A DNA stretch of 64,000 nucleotides from Streptomyces viridiviolaceus. Lineage in GTDB: Bacteria > Actinomycetota > Actinomycetes > Streptomycetales > Streptomycetaceae. The stretch is taken from assembly GCF_014650995.1 (NCBI RefSeq), contig NZ_BMWA01000021.1, positions 95,672 through 159,671 on the forward strand, in the 5' to 3' direction. Below the pieces are notes generated by a model. It made no database searches. It saw only the letters and a list, made by a program, of their open reading frames with translations, and was not told the DNA's origin. Positions 42,881 to 51,552 of this stretch are shown in pieces (the stretch's first letter is position 1; each line of letters starts with the position of its first letter). The position numbers were made by a program, and so were the translations under genes.

Positions 42881-43920
42881 GACGCGCGGGTGATCACCGG
42901 GCAGGCGATCCGGCGGACGGTGGCGGGCGGGGTGCGGCCCGTGTCGATCGCGTCGAGGAGCAGCCGTGCGGCGGCCTCGCCCATCGCCCGGTGCGGCAGC
43001 GCCACCGTGGTCAGGGGCGGGGTGAGGAACGCGGCCATGTGCTCCTGGTCGTCGTAGCCGACCACCGACAGCTCGTCGGGGACGGCGATCCCGAGCCGGG
43101 TCGCGGCGTGCAGGACGCCCGCCGCGACCCGGTCGTTGTAGCAGAAGATGCCGGTGGGGCGCCCCTCGGCCGGCCCCGGGCCGAGCAGCCGCATCGCGCC
43201 CTCGTGGCCGCCGGAGATCTCGCCGCCGGTCCGTACGACCCACTCCTTGGGGACGGTGACGCCCTCGGCGCGCAGGGCGTCCCGGAAGCCGCGCAGCCGC
43301 TCGGCCGAGGCGATGTCGTCGAGCCCGCCCACGACGGCGACCCGGCGGTGACCGGCGTCCAGGAGCAGCCGGGCGGCGGTGCGTCCCCCGGCGCGTTCGG
43401 CGGGGACGACGGCGGGCAGGGAGCCGTCCTCGGGCAGGCAGTTGGCCAGCACGGCGTGGGTGCGGTGCAGGCCCTCGGGGACGCGGACGCGGCGCAGGGA
43501 CATCGCCGCGTAGACGATGCCGTCCACGCGCCGGTCGAGGAGTTCGGCGACGGCCGCGTCCTCCTTGGCCGGATCGCCGCCGGAGTCGACGGTGAGCACC
43601 AGGTGCCCGCTGTCCCAGGCGGTCTCCATGGCGCCCCGCAGCAGCCGGCCCGCGAACGGCGAGGAGGCGATCTCGTCGGTGACCAGGCCGATCACGGCCG
43701 TCCGGCGGCGGCGCAGGCCGCGGGCGACCGGGTCGGGGCGGTAGCCGAGTTGTTCGGCGGCCTGCCGGATGCGCTCCTGGGTGGCGGGCGAGAGGTTGCC
43801 CTCGGCCCGGCCGTTGAACACGAAGGAGACCGCGGTGTGCGACACCCCGGCGAGCCGGGCGACATCCCGTGACGTGGGACGTACCGGTCCCGTCGTGCGC
43901 TTCTCCTCGGCGCTGTCCAT
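42856..43920 (-). CDS. LacI-family regulator of the fructan island
   Basis: The protein has 354 residues. The N-terminal helix-turn-helix and hinge read SRDVARLAGVSHTAVSFVFN, LSPATQERIRQAAEQLGYRPD, the standard LacI pattern. The rest is a periplasmic-binding-protein-like ligand domain (TGIFCYNDRVAAGVL, SVVGYDD). It probably represses the divergent levanase and importer genes through operators A and B, and fructose or a short fructan would release it. The ATG at 43920 is used because the conserved region begins just after it; the frame is open upstream. Confidence 0.9.
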   Translation of the reverse strand: MDSAEEKRTTGPVRPTSRDVARLAGVSHTAVSFVFNGRAEGNLSPATQERIRQAAEQLGYRPDPVARGLRRRRTAVIGLVTDEIASSPFAGRLLRGAMETAWDSGHLVLTVDSGGDPAKEDAAVAELLDRRVDGIVYAAMSLRRVRVPEGLHRTHAVLANCLPEDGSLPAVVPAERAGGRTAARLLLDAGHRRVAVVGGLDDIASAERLRGFRDALRAEGVTVPKEWVVRTGGEISGGHEGAMRLLGPGPAEGRPTGIFCYNDRVAAGVLHAATRLGIAVPDELSVVGYDDQEHMAAFLTPPLTTVALPHRAMGEAAARLLLDAIDTGRTPPATVRRIACPVITRASVGPAPVG

Positions 43921-44028
43921 GCCGTCCGCCGTCCTCGTCCCCGCCCCGTCAGGTTGATCACCGCTCACCCTATCCGTGAGGCTGGAGGGACGGCACACAG
44001 TGCACTCAGTCAAGGGAAAGGTCCCCCG

Positions 44029-44859
44029 GTGATCAGCATCCCGACGCACACGCTCAACGACGGCACGCTACTCCCCGCCCTCGGCCTGGGCACCTGGCCG
44101 CTGGACGACAACGCGGCCGAGCAGGCGGTCCGCACGGCCCTTCAGGCGGGCTACCGCCTGATCGACACGGCGACGAACTACCGCAACGAGACCGGCGTCG
44201 GCCGCGGTGTGGCCGGCGGCGGCGTCCCCCGCGAGGAGATCGTGGTGACGACCAAGCTGCCCGGCCGGCACCACGGCTACGAGGAGACCCTCGCCTCCTT
44301 CGAGGAGTCCCGCGGCCGGCTCGGCCTGGACTACGTCGACCTGTACCTCATCCACTGGCCGCTGCCCCGCGTGGACAAGTACGTCGACTCCTGGAAGGCC
44401 ATGGTCAAGCTGCGCGAGGACGGCCTGGTGCGGTCGATCGGCGTCTCGAACTTCACGGCCGAGCACATCGAGCGGCTGGAGAAGGAGACCGGCGTGCTGC
44501 CGTCCGTCAACCAGATCGAGCTGCACCCGCTCTTCCCGCAGGACGAGCTGCGCGCCTTCCACGAGCGCAAGGGCATCCGCACCGAGAGCTGGAGCCCGCT
44601 GGGGCGCGGCAGTGACCTGCTGGGCGACCCCGCCGTCGCCTCGGTCGCCGAGGATCACGGTGTGACGCCCGCCCAGGTGGTGCTGCGCTGGCACACGCAG
44701 CTCGGCGCGGTCCCGATCCCGAAGTCGTCGGACCCGGAGCGGCAGCGCGCGAACCTCGACGTCTTCGGCTTCACCCTGGACGACGTCCAGATGAGGGCCG
44801 TCGCCGACCGCTCCCGCCGGCGGATCGGCGGGGACCCGGAGGTGCACGAGGAGTACTGA
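44029..44859 (+). CDS. Aldo/keto reductase
   Basis: The protein has 276 residues. Catalytic residues of the AKR fold are seen: D and Y in LIDTATNYRNE, K in VVTTKLPG, H in LIHWPLP. The NADP-binding tail SKSSDPERQRAN-like segment (PIPKSSDPERQRANL) is also present. It reduces an aldehyde or ketone with NADPH; the substrate is unknown. The GTG start has GGGAAAGG upstream. It is divergent from the LacI gene, but no LacI-like operator was found between them. Confidence 0.92.
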   Translation: MISIPTHTLNDGTLLPALGLGTWPLDDNAAEQAVRTALQAGYRLIDTATNYRNETGVGRGVAGGGVPREEIVVTTKLPGRHHGYEETLASFEESRGRLGLDYVDLYLIHWPLPRVDKYVDSWKAMVKLREDGLVRSIGVSNFTAEHIERLEKETGVLPSVNQIELHPLFPQDELRAFHERKGIRTESWSPLGRGSDLLGDPAVASVAEDHGVTPAQVVLRWHTQLGAVPIPKSSDPERQRANLDVFGFTLDDVQMRAVADRSRRRIGGDPEVHEEY

Positions 44860-44910
44860 CCGGGGTACCCGCGAGCGGTCGGCGCACGCCGCGCGGGAAG
44901 GAGCACGCAC

Positions 44911-45546
44911 GTGGGTGAGGAGAACCGGCTGCGGGACTACCGCGGCAAGCGCGACTTCGGCCGGACCGGCGAGCCGGAGGGCCGCGGGACGCCCTCCGGG
45001 TCGCAGGAGCCCCGGTTCGTCGTGCAGATCCACGACGCGAGCACCCTTCACTTCGACTTCCGGTTGCAGGTGGCCGACGTGCTGAAGTCCTGGTCGGTGC
45101 CGAAGGGCCCCTCGGCCGATCCGAGCGACAAGCGGCTCGCGATGCCGACCGAGGACCATCCGCTGGAGTACGAGGAGTTCGAGGGCGTGATTCCCCGGGG
45201 CGAGTACGGCGGCGGCACGGTGATCGTCTGGGACCGCGGCACCTACGAGCCCTTGAGCCACGACCGCAGGGGCCGGCCGGTCGACTTCGCCGCGTCGCTG
45301 GAACGCGGTCATGCCAGGTTCCGGCTCAGTGGCTCGAAGCTGCACGGCGAGTACGCCCTGACCCGGTTCCGCGGCGGGAAGGACGGGGACGGCGAGGAGG
45401 CGTGGCTGTTGGTGAAGACGGCCGGCGGGGGTGCCCGGGGGCACGGCACCCCCGACCCCCGCCGGGCGCGGTCGGCGCGCACCGGACGCACGCTGGCCCA
45501 GGTCGCCGCGGACGCCGAGGAGGGCGGGGACGGCGGCGGGCGATGA
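44911..45546 (+). CDS. Stand-alone LigD-type 3'-phosphoesterase
   Basis: The protein has 211 residues. The core (FVVQIHDASTLHFDFRLQV, LKSWSVPKGPS, AMPTEDHPLEYEEFEG, IPRGEYGGGTVIVWDRG) is the PE domain normally fused to polymerase and ligase domains in LigD. It trims 3' phosphates and ribonucleotides at DNA breaks; active-site H and D residues (IHDAS, HFDFR) are present. Here it stands alone, with the ligase gene about 8.5 kb away and no Ku gene nearby. The start is GTG with GGGAAGGAG upstream. Confidence 0.9.
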   Translation: MGEENRLRDYRGKRDFGRTGEPEGRGTPSGSQEPRFVVQIHDASTLHFDFRLQVADVLKSWSVPKGPSADPSDKRLAMPTEDHPLEYEEFEGVIPRGEYGGGTVIVWDRGTYEPLSHDRRGRPVDFAASLERGHARFRLSGSKLHGEYALTRFRGGKDGDGEEAWLLVKTAGGGARGHGTPDPRRARSARTGRTLAQVAADAEEGGDGGGR

Positions 45547-45550
45547 CGGG

Positions 45551-45590
45551 CCTCCCCGGGCCTCACCGGGCCTCACCGGGCCTCACCGGC
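45551..45590. repeat. 10-bp tandem repeat, four units
   Basis: Four copies of CCTCACCGGG (the first and last with one change) follow the stop of the phosphoesterase gene directly. Confidence 0.85.
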
Positions 45591-45626
45591 GATCCCAGGC
45601 CGAATCCCGGGCCGGTCCCTGGCGGA

Positions 45627-47975
45627 TCACTGTGCGGGGAGCGCTTGTTCGGCCCAGATCGTCTTGCCGCAGCCGGTCTGCCGGCTGCCCCAGCGCTGGG
45701 TGAGCTGGGCCACCAGCAGCAGTCCCCGGCCGCCCTCGTCGTAGGCGTGGGCGCGGCGCAGGTGCGGTGAGGTGGAACTTCCGTCGGAGACCTCGCAGAT
45801 GAGGGTGCGGTCGCGGATGAGGCGCAGCTGGATGGGCGGCTCTCCGTACCGGATCGCGTTGGTGACGAGTTCGCTGACGACGAGTTCGGTGACGAACGCC
45901 TCCTCCTGGAGTCCCCAGGCCAGCAGCTGCTCGATGGCGGACTGCCGGGTGGCGGCCACGTGCGCGGGGTCCGGGAGGACGTCCCAGGTGGCGACCTGGT
46001 CCGCGCCCAGCGCCCGGGTGCGGGCCAGCAGCAGCACGACGTCGTCGCTGGGTTCCTCCGGCATGACGGCCTTGAGCACGTTGTCGCACCGGGCGTCCAG
46101 GGAGGCCGCGGGGGCCGTCAGCGCGCGGCACAGTTCCGTGGTGGCCTCGTCCACGTCGCGGTCCTCGACGAGGCCGTCGGTGTACAGGGCGACGACGGAA
46201 CCCTCGGGCAGATGCAGCTGTGTCGCCTCGAAGGGCAGACCGCCGACTCCGAGCGGTGGCCCGGCGCTCACCGGAATGAGCCGTGTGGTGCCGTCGGGCA
46301 GGAGGAGGGCGGGCGCGGGGTGGCCTGCGGCGGCCAGGTCGAGCCGTCGGGAGATGGGGTCGTAGACGGCGTAGAGGCATGTGGCGCCGAGTTCCGCGAT
46401 CTCGGCGCCGCCGGCGTCACCCGCCAGGTGGGTGACCAGATCGTCGAGGTGGGTGAGGAGTTCGTCGGGCGGCAGGTCCACGTCGGCGAGGGTGCGGACG
46501 GCCGTGCACAGGCGTCCCATGGTCGCCGAGGAGGGGATGCCGTGGCCCACGACGTCGCCGACGACGAGGGCGACGCGGCTGCCGGAGAGCGGGATCACGT
46601 CGAACCAGTCGCCGCCGATGCCGGCCGCCGATCCGGAGGGCAGGTAGCGGTGGGCCACCTCGACCGCCGCCTGCCCGGGCAGACCCCTGGGCAGGAGGCT
46701 GTGCTGCAGCTCCAGTGCGGTGCCGCGTTCCCGCGCGAAGCGGCGCGCGTTGTCGATGCACACGGCGGCCCGGCCGACGAGTTCCTCGGCCAGGACGGCG
46801 TCGTCGGTGGCGTACGGCTCCTGGGGCCTGATCCGGTCGGCCACCGCGACGCCCAGGGTGGTACCGCGGGCGCGCAGCGGCACCGCCAGCATCGAGCAGA
46901 TGGCTTCTCGGTAGGACCGGTTGTGCGGGGCCTGTACGTCGCGCATCCGCATCCACCGTTCGAACTCCGGGTCGCCCGGGCCGCTGATCACCACGCGTCC
47001 CTCCCTGAGCGCACGGGCCGGTGCGGCGCACGGCGGGTACACGTCGCTCCCGCCGAGGGGCAGGGGGGCGGTGGGGAAGCCCTCGGTGGCGAAGGCGTGG
47101 GCGACCCGGCGCAGCTCGATGTCCTCGGTCGGCACCGAGAGGGGTTCGTCCGTGCCCAGGACCCAGTCGAGCAGGTCCACGGTGGCGAAGTCGGCGAACC
47201 GGGGCACGAGGATCTCGACGAGTTCCTCGGCGGTGCGCACGACGTCCAGGGTGGTGCCGATGGCCGCGGCGGCGTTCAGCAGGGCCAGGCGCTCCCGGGC
47301 CCGGTGCTGCTCGGTGCTCTCCAGTGCGGCCATGGCGACGGCGGCGATGCCGCCGTGCGCGTCGCGGACCGGCCACATCTCGACGGTCCAGGCGTGCTCC
47401 CGGGTTCCGGACGGTGCGTGGGTGAAGCTCTCGTACTGGACGGGGCGCCCCGTCTCGGCGACCTGCCGCAGGTGGCGGAGGAAGGCCGGGACGTCGTCGT
47501 CGATGTTCTCCAGGGTGTCCGGCAGGTACCGTCCGAGCAGGTCCTTCGCGGGTACGCCCGCCGTCCGCCAAGCGGTGTCGTTGACCCGCACGTAACGCAG
47601 CCCTGGGTCGAGGACGGACATGGACAGGGACGACTGCTGGAAGACCTCGCCGGTCAGGACGAGATCCGGTTCGACGGCCGGCTCCGCGGTCACCGCGTAC
47701 GCGGTCGACGTGCCGTCCGCGCCCAGCAGCGGGCAGGCCCGCAGGCGCAGGGTCACGGTGGTGCCGTCGCGGTGCCGGACCACGACGGTGCCCGCCAGCG
47801 CGGACACGGCGCCTGGTGGCACGTCCTCGGCGAGCAGCTCCCGCGCGGCCCGTCCCACGACCTCCTCGGCCGGGTGTCCCGTCAGTCGCCGGGCGCCCTC
47901 GCTCCACCCCGTCACCGTGCCGTGGGCATCGACGATCGCCGCAGCGGAGGCGTGCTCCATGTCGTCCAGGATCAT
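45627..47975 (-). CDS. PAS-GAF-PP2C-HATPase multidomain phosphatase / anti-sigma-like protein
   Basis: The protein has about 782 residues. Order: a PAS domain (about 10-110), a second PAS (120-225, VRVNDTAWRTAGVPAKDLLG), a GAF domain (235-420), a SpoIIE/PP2C domain (430-640, GIGGDWFDVIPL, VGDVVGHGIP, LYTDGLVEDRD, SDDVVLLL) and a HATPase (650-782, ELVTNAIRYG, GGRGLLLVAQL). The combination suggests a protein that both holds a sigma/anti-anti-sigma switch and resets it by dephosphorylation, sensing signals through PAS and GAF. The start is uncertain: a TTG at 47996 and ATGs at 47975 and 47960 are in frame. Confidence 0.88.
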   Translation of the reverse strand: MILDDMEHASAAAIVDAHGTVTGWSEGARRLTGHPAEEVVGRAARELLAEDVPPGAVSALAGTVVVRHRDGTTVTLRLRACPLLGADGTSTAYAVTAEPAVEPDLVLTGEVFQQSSLSMSVLDPGLRYVRVNDTAWRTAGVPAKDLLGRYLPDTLENIDDDVPAFLRHLRQVAETGRPVQYESFTHAPSGTREHAWTVEMWPVRDAHGGIAAVAMAALESTEQHRARERLALLNAAAAIGTTLDVVRTAEELVEILVPRFADFATVDLLDWVLGTDEPLSVPTEDIELRRVAHAFATEGFPTAPLPLGGSDVYPPCAAPARALREGRVVISGPGDPEFERWMRMRDVQAPHNRSYREAICSMLAVPLRARGTTLGVAVADRIRPQEPYATDDAVLAEELVGRAAVCIDNARRFARERGTALELQHSLLPRGLPGQAAVEVAHRYLPSGSAAGIGGDWFDVIPLSGSRVALVVGDVVGHGIPSSATMGRLCTAVRTLADVDLPPDELLTHLDDLVTHLAGDAGGAEIAELGATCLYAVYDPISRRLDLAAAGHPAPALLLPDGTTRLIPVSAGPPLGVGGLPFEATQLHLPEGSVVALYTDGLVEDRDVDEATTELCRALTAPAASLDARCDNVLKAVMPEEPSDDVVLLLARTRALGADQVATWDVLPDPAHVAATRQSAIEQLLAWGLQEEAFVTELVVSELVTNAIRYGEPPIQLRLIRDRTLICEVSDGSSTSPHLRRAHAYDEGGRGLLLVAQLTQRWGSRQTGCGKTIWAEQALPAQ

Positions 47976-48021
47976 CCCATTACGACGCGGTATCAACCGG
48001 GGCGGAGCGTGAACGGTCCCT

Positions 48022-48489
48022 TCAGGTGCGGCGGTCCCGCAGCACGGCGAGGGCCCGGTCGGCGTGCGCGGCCATCCGCAGCTCGCTGCGGACGACCTCG
48101 AGGACCGTGCGGTCCTGCCCGATGACGAAGGTGACCCGCCTGGTGGGCGCCAGGGAGAACCCCCGCCGCACGCCGAACCGCTCGCGGACGGTGCCGTCGG
48201 CGTCGGACAGGAGCGGGATGCCGAGGCGGTGGCGTCCGGCGAACTCCTGCTGCCGTTCGACGGGGTCGCCGCTGATGCCCACGGGCCGGGCGCCCACGGC
48301 GGCGAACTCGGTGGCGAGGTCGCGGAAGTGGCAGGCTTCCGCGGTGCAGCCGGGGGTCAGGGCCGCAGGGTAGAAGAACAGCACGACCGGGCCGTCGGCG
48401 AGCAGCTCCGACAGGCGGCGCGGGGTGCCGGTCTCGTCCGACAGCGCGAAGTCGTCGACCGTGTCGCCGACGGCGGGCCGCCCGGTCAC
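48022..48489 (-). CDS. Peroxiredoxin, BCP/AhpC-TSA type
   Basis: The protein has 155 residues. The peroxidatic Cys is in TPGCTAEACHFRD, with a second Cys five residues on, as in the bacterioferritin-comigratory type with an alpha-2 resolving cysteine. It reduces hydrogen peroxide or organic peroxides, drawing electrons from thioredoxin. The GTG start overlaps the stop of the DoxX-like gene (GTGA), so the two form an operon. Confidence 0.9.
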   Translation of the reverse strand: MTGRPAVGDTVDDFALSDETGTPRRLSELLADGPVVLFFYPAALTPGCTAEACHFRDLATEFAAVGARPVGISGDPVERQQEFAGRHRLGIPLLSDADGTVRERFGVRRGFSLAPTRRVTFVIGQDRTVLEVVRSELRMAAHADRALAVLRDRRT

Positions 48490-48866
48490 GCCCGGCCCCC
48501 GCTGTTCCTGGCGACGCCGCGGGCCCACAGCACGAGCGGCACCTGCAGAGGCAGCCGGCCGTAGGCGGCGGCCTTCAGGGGCGCGGGGCGGTGCCGCCAG
48601 TCCACGGCCATCTTCACGTTGGCGGGGAACACCCCGGCGAAGAAGGCCGTCGTGGCGAGCGCGGCGGTCCGCCGGGTGCGGGGCAGGGCGAGGCCCGCGG
48701 CCAGCGCCAGTTCGGCGGCGCCGCTCGCGTACGTCCAGGCGCGGGGGGTGCCCGGCAGGCTGCGCGGCACGATCGCCTCGAACGTGCGGGGCCGGGCGAA
48801 GTGGGCGACGCCCGCGGCGGCCAGCAGGCCGGCGAGCAGCAGGGGTGAGCGTTCGGACCGGGACAC
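48486..48866 (-). CDS. DoxX-like membrane protein
   Basis: The product has 126 residues and three to four membrane segments (SPLLLAGLLAAAGVAHF, GAAELALAAGLAL, RTAALATTAFFAGVF), with HFARP and FPANVKMAVDW as conserved-looking blocks. It fits the DoxX group of redox-linked membrane proteins. GGAGGAGGAACC precedes the GTG start. Coupling with a peroxiredoxin supports an oxidative-stress role. Confidence 0.8.
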   Translation of the reverse strand: MSRSERSPLLLAGLLAAAGVAHFARPRTFEAIVPRSLPGTPRAWTYASGAAELALAAGLALPRTRRTAALATTAFFAGVFPANVKMAVDWRHRPAPLKAAAYGRLPLQVPLVLWARGVARNSGGRA

Positions 48867-48898
48867 GGTTCCTCCTCCGGGGGGCCTGCCGCGCGATA

Positions 48899-49678
48899 TT
48901 ACTCGACGGTAAGGACGGTGGGCGGACCGGCCGGGCCACGGCGCCGGTGGCTGCCCGGCGTGTAGCCGAACGAGCGGCGGAAGACGTCGATGAAGGCGCT
49001 GGCGGAGGACCAGCCGCAGCGGTGGGCGACGGTGGTGACGGGCAGGCCGTCGGCCAGCATGCGCAGGGCGTGGTAGAGGCGCGACTGGGTGCGCCACTGG
49101 GGGAAGGTCATGCCGAACTCGTCGCGGAACAGCCTGCTGAGGGTGCGTTCACCGGCCCCGGTGGCGGCACCGAGGGCGGCCAGGGTGCGGGTGTCGGCGG
49201 GATCGGCGTGGAGAAGCGCGCACACCGCGGCCAGCCGGGGGTCGGTGGGGGTGGGCAGGCGCAGCGGTTGCTGGGGGGAGGCGCGCAGCTGGTCGCGCAG
49301 GACCGCGAGCAGGCGGCGGCGTTCGGGGCCCGGGTCGTCGGGTTCGCGGGTGTAGGCCAGGATCAGCTCGCGCAGCAGCGGGCCGACGGCGAGGACGACG
49401 GGGACGTCGAGGCCGAGCGGGTTGTCGTCCGCGGGCAGGCCCACCAGGTGCAGGTCGAGGCGGCCGTGGGCGCGGTGTGCGTGCACGGTGCCCGCGGGGA
49501 CCCAGATGGCGCGGGTGCCGGGGGCGAACCAGGTGCCGGCGTCGGTGGTGACGGCCACGACGCCGGAACCGGCGTAGACGATCTGGTGGTCGTCGTGCCG
49601 GTGGGCGTCGATGCGCTGTCCGGCGGCCAGGTGCCGGGCGCGGGTGGGGGCCGTCGGTGTGTGGCGGATGTTCGACAC
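48899..49678 (-). CDS. AraC-family transcriptional regulator
   Basis: The protein has 259 residues. A cupin-type sensor domain (IDAHRHDDHQIVYAGSGVVAV, WVPAGTVHAHRAHG) is followed by the double helix-turn-helix (TLAALGAATGAGERTLSRLF; PVTTVAHRCGWSSASAFIDVFRR). It likely controls the divergent MFS gene, whose start is only 27 bp away. The GTG start at 49678 has no ribosome site and may be on a leaderless transcript. Confidence 0.88.
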   Translation of the reverse strand: MSNIRHTPTAPTRARHLAAGQRIDAHRHDDHQIVYAGSGVVAVTTDAGTWFAPGTRAIWVPAGTVHAHRAHGRLDLHLVGLPADDNPLGLDVPVVLAVGPLLRELILAYTREPDDPGPERRRLLAVLRDQLRASPQQPLRLPTPTDPRLAAVCALLHADPADTRTLAALGAATGAGERTLSRLFRDEFGMTFPQWRTQSRLYHALRMLADGLPVTTVAHRCGWSSASAFIDVFRRSFGYTPGSHRRRGPAGPPTVLTVE

Positions 49679-49705
49679 AGTCGGGCAGATTATCGGAAGC
49701 GGGCC

Positions 49706-50923
49706 ATGTGCGGCGGGGCCGACGATCGACGGGTGACCGCGCATCGCCATCGGCCCATCGTCCTGTTGTCCCTCGGGCACGCCTGCGTCGACGTCCACCA
49801 GGGAGCCGTCGCCGCCCTGGTGCCGTACTTCGTCGCCGAGCGCGCCTACTCCTACGCCGCCGCCTCGGGCGTCGTCCTGGCCGCCTCGCTGCTGTCCTCA
49901 CTGGTACAGCCGCTGTTCGGCGCGCTCACCGACCGGTGGGCGCTGCCGTGGCTGCTGCCGCTGAGCGCGCTGGCCGGCGGCGCCGGGGTCGCCCTCAGCG
50001 GCGTCACCGGGTCCTATCCGCTCACCCTGGCGGCGGTCGCCGTGACCGGGGTCGGCGTCGCCGCCTACCACCCGGAGGCCGCCCGCGCGGCACGTGACGC
50101 CGCGCGGGGCAGCCACACGGCGATGGGCTGGTTCTCCCTCGGCGGCAACGTCGGCTTCGCGCTGGCGCCGACTCTGGTCTGGGCCGTCGTCGCCACCGGC
50201 GGGCTCGGGGCCTCGCCCCTGCTGCTCGCCCCGTCCGTCGCGGGGGCGGCCCTGTGCGCGGCCGCGGTGCGCTCGGCCCGCGCGGCCCGGGTGCCGGACG
50301 GCCGTGCAACGGTGCCGGCCGGAACCGACGACTGGGTGTCGTTCCTCCGGCTCACCGGCGCCGTCGTCTGCCGGTCGGTGGTGTTCGTCGGGCTGAGCAC
50401 GTTCGTCTCGCTGTACGTGCGCGAGCGGACCGGGGGCGGGGACACGGCGGGCACGGCCGCGCTGTTCGTGCTGTACGCGGGCGGCGCGGTGGGCACGGTG
50501 GCCGGGGGGAGGCTCGCCGACCGGTACGGACGGCTCAAGGTGGTGCGGCGCTCCTACGTGCTGACGGTGCTCGCGGTCGCGGGGGTCGTCCTCGTGCCCG
50601 GTCCGGTGGTGTACCTGTTCGTCGCGCTGACCTCGGCCGGGCTGTACGTGCCGTTCTCCCTGCACATCACGCTGGCCCAGGACTTCCTGCCCCGGCGGGT
50701 CGGCACGGCGAGCGGGGTGACGCTGGGGCTGACCGTGAGCGTCGGCGGGCTCGCCGCCCCGGCGCTCGGCGCGCTCGCCGACGCCACGTCGTTGCAGGTC
50801 GCGTTGCTGCCGCTGGTGGCCCTGCCCGTGGTGGGCCGGCTGCTGCTGCGCGGGCTGTGCGAACCCGTCCCGCCCGCCGCGCCCGCCGGGGTGCCGGCGG
50901 AGCACGACGCCGACGTCGGCTGA
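49706..50923 (+). CDS. MFS transporter, fosmidomycin-resistance (Fsr) type
   Basis: The protein has 405 residues and 12 membrane helices. The N-terminal LLSLGHACVDVHQGAVAALVPYF and VAAYHPEAARAARDAA stretches are hallmarks of the Fsr branch of the MFS; the family exports fosmidomycin and related compounds. ATG 49706 has GGAAG upstream; GTG 49733 is an alternative. It is divergent from an AraC regulator and ends one base before the stop of the MarR gene. Confidence 0.88.
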   Translation: MCGGADDRRVTAHRHRPIVLLSLGHACVDVHQGAVAALVPYFVAERAYSYAAASGVVLAASLLSSLVQPLFGALTDRWALPWLLPLSALAGGAGVALSGVTGSYPLTLAAVAVTGVGVAAYHPEAARAARDAARGSHTAMGWFSLGGNVGFALAPTLVWAVVATGGLGASPLLLAPSVAGAALCAAAVRSARAARVPDGRATVPAGTDDWVSFLRLTGAVVCRSVVFVGLSTFVSLYVRERTGGGDTAGTAALFVLYAGGAVGTVAGGRLADRYGRLKVVRRSYVLTVLAVAGVVLVPGPVVYLFVALTSAGLYVPFSLHITLAQDFLPRRVGTASGVTLGLTVSVGGLAAPALGALADATSLQVALLPLVALPVVGRLLLRGLCEPVPPAAPAGVPAEHDADVG

Positions 50924-50924
50924 G

Positions 50925-51446
50925 TCAGGCCGTGCCCGCCGGGGCGGCGGACCGTCCGCCGGTCTCCTCGTCGGCCGCGTGGGCGACGAAGTCGTCGACC
51001 ATGCGGTGGAAGAGGGTGGCGAGCCGGCGCAGCTCCTCGGGCGACCAGTCCGCCAGGGCCAGTTGCATGCCGCGGGCTCCGGCGTCGCGGATGCGCTCCA
51101 CGGCGCGCCGCCCCTCCTCGGTGAGCTCGATGCGCTGGGCGCGGCGGTCGTCCGGGTCGGGGACGCGGCTGACGTACCCCGACCGCTCCAGTTGCTGCAC
51201 CGTGCGTGTGACGTGCGAGGCTTCCACGCCCAGCCGTGCGGCGAGCCCGCCCGGGCGCAGCGGCTCGCACTCGGCCACCTGCCGCAGCAGCGCCACCGCG
51301 GCCCGGTCCAGCGGCACCCCGGCCAGGGCCGTCAGGCGGTCGTGCTGCCGGTGACGCGCACGCAGATAGGTGATGCGGGTGAGCGCTCGCTCGATCTCGG
51401 TCACTTCCGGGGAGGCGGAGCCGCCGGAGAGCGGGGGTGTGGGCAT
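50925..51446 (-). CDS. MarR-family transcriptional regulator
   Basis: The protein has 173 residues. The winged helix reads LRPGGLAARLGVEASHVTRTVQQLERSG, and the wing carries DPDDRRAQRIELTEEGRRAVE, the DxRxxxLTxxG-type signature of MarR. It converges on the Fsr-type transporter gene and has a perfect TTGCG-TAA-CGCAA palindrome 20 bases upstream. It is likely autoregulated. The ligand is unknown. Confidence 0.9.
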   Translation of the reverse strand: MPTPPLSGGSASPEVTEIERALTRITYLRARHRQHDRLTALAGVPLDRAAVALLRQVAECEPLRPGGLAARLGVEASHVTRTVQQLERSGYVSRVPDPDDRRAQRIELTEEGRRAVERIRDAGARGMQLALADWSPEELRRLATLFHRMVDDFVAHAADEETGGRSAAPAGTA

Positions 51447-51466
51447 GCGGGGACTCTAACATCTCA

Positions 51467-51479
51467 TTGCGTAACGCAA
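51467..51479. promoter_or_regulatory. MarR operator
   Basis: TTGCG-TAA-CGCAA is a perfect inverted repeat 20 bases upstream of the MarR start, in the place where repressor binding would stop transcription. Confidence 0.65.
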
Positions 51480-51552
51480 GTAAAGGCCCCCGGCCCGGCG
51501 TTCCCATGCCCCGCTCACAGCCGGGAATCCCGGCGCTCACCACGCAGCAGCA

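Noticed and set aside
44863..44868. A further GGGTAC box before the phosphoesterase gene
   Set aside because: No GNNT box lies 14-16 bases upstream on the plus strand, so it does not meet the SigB pattern.
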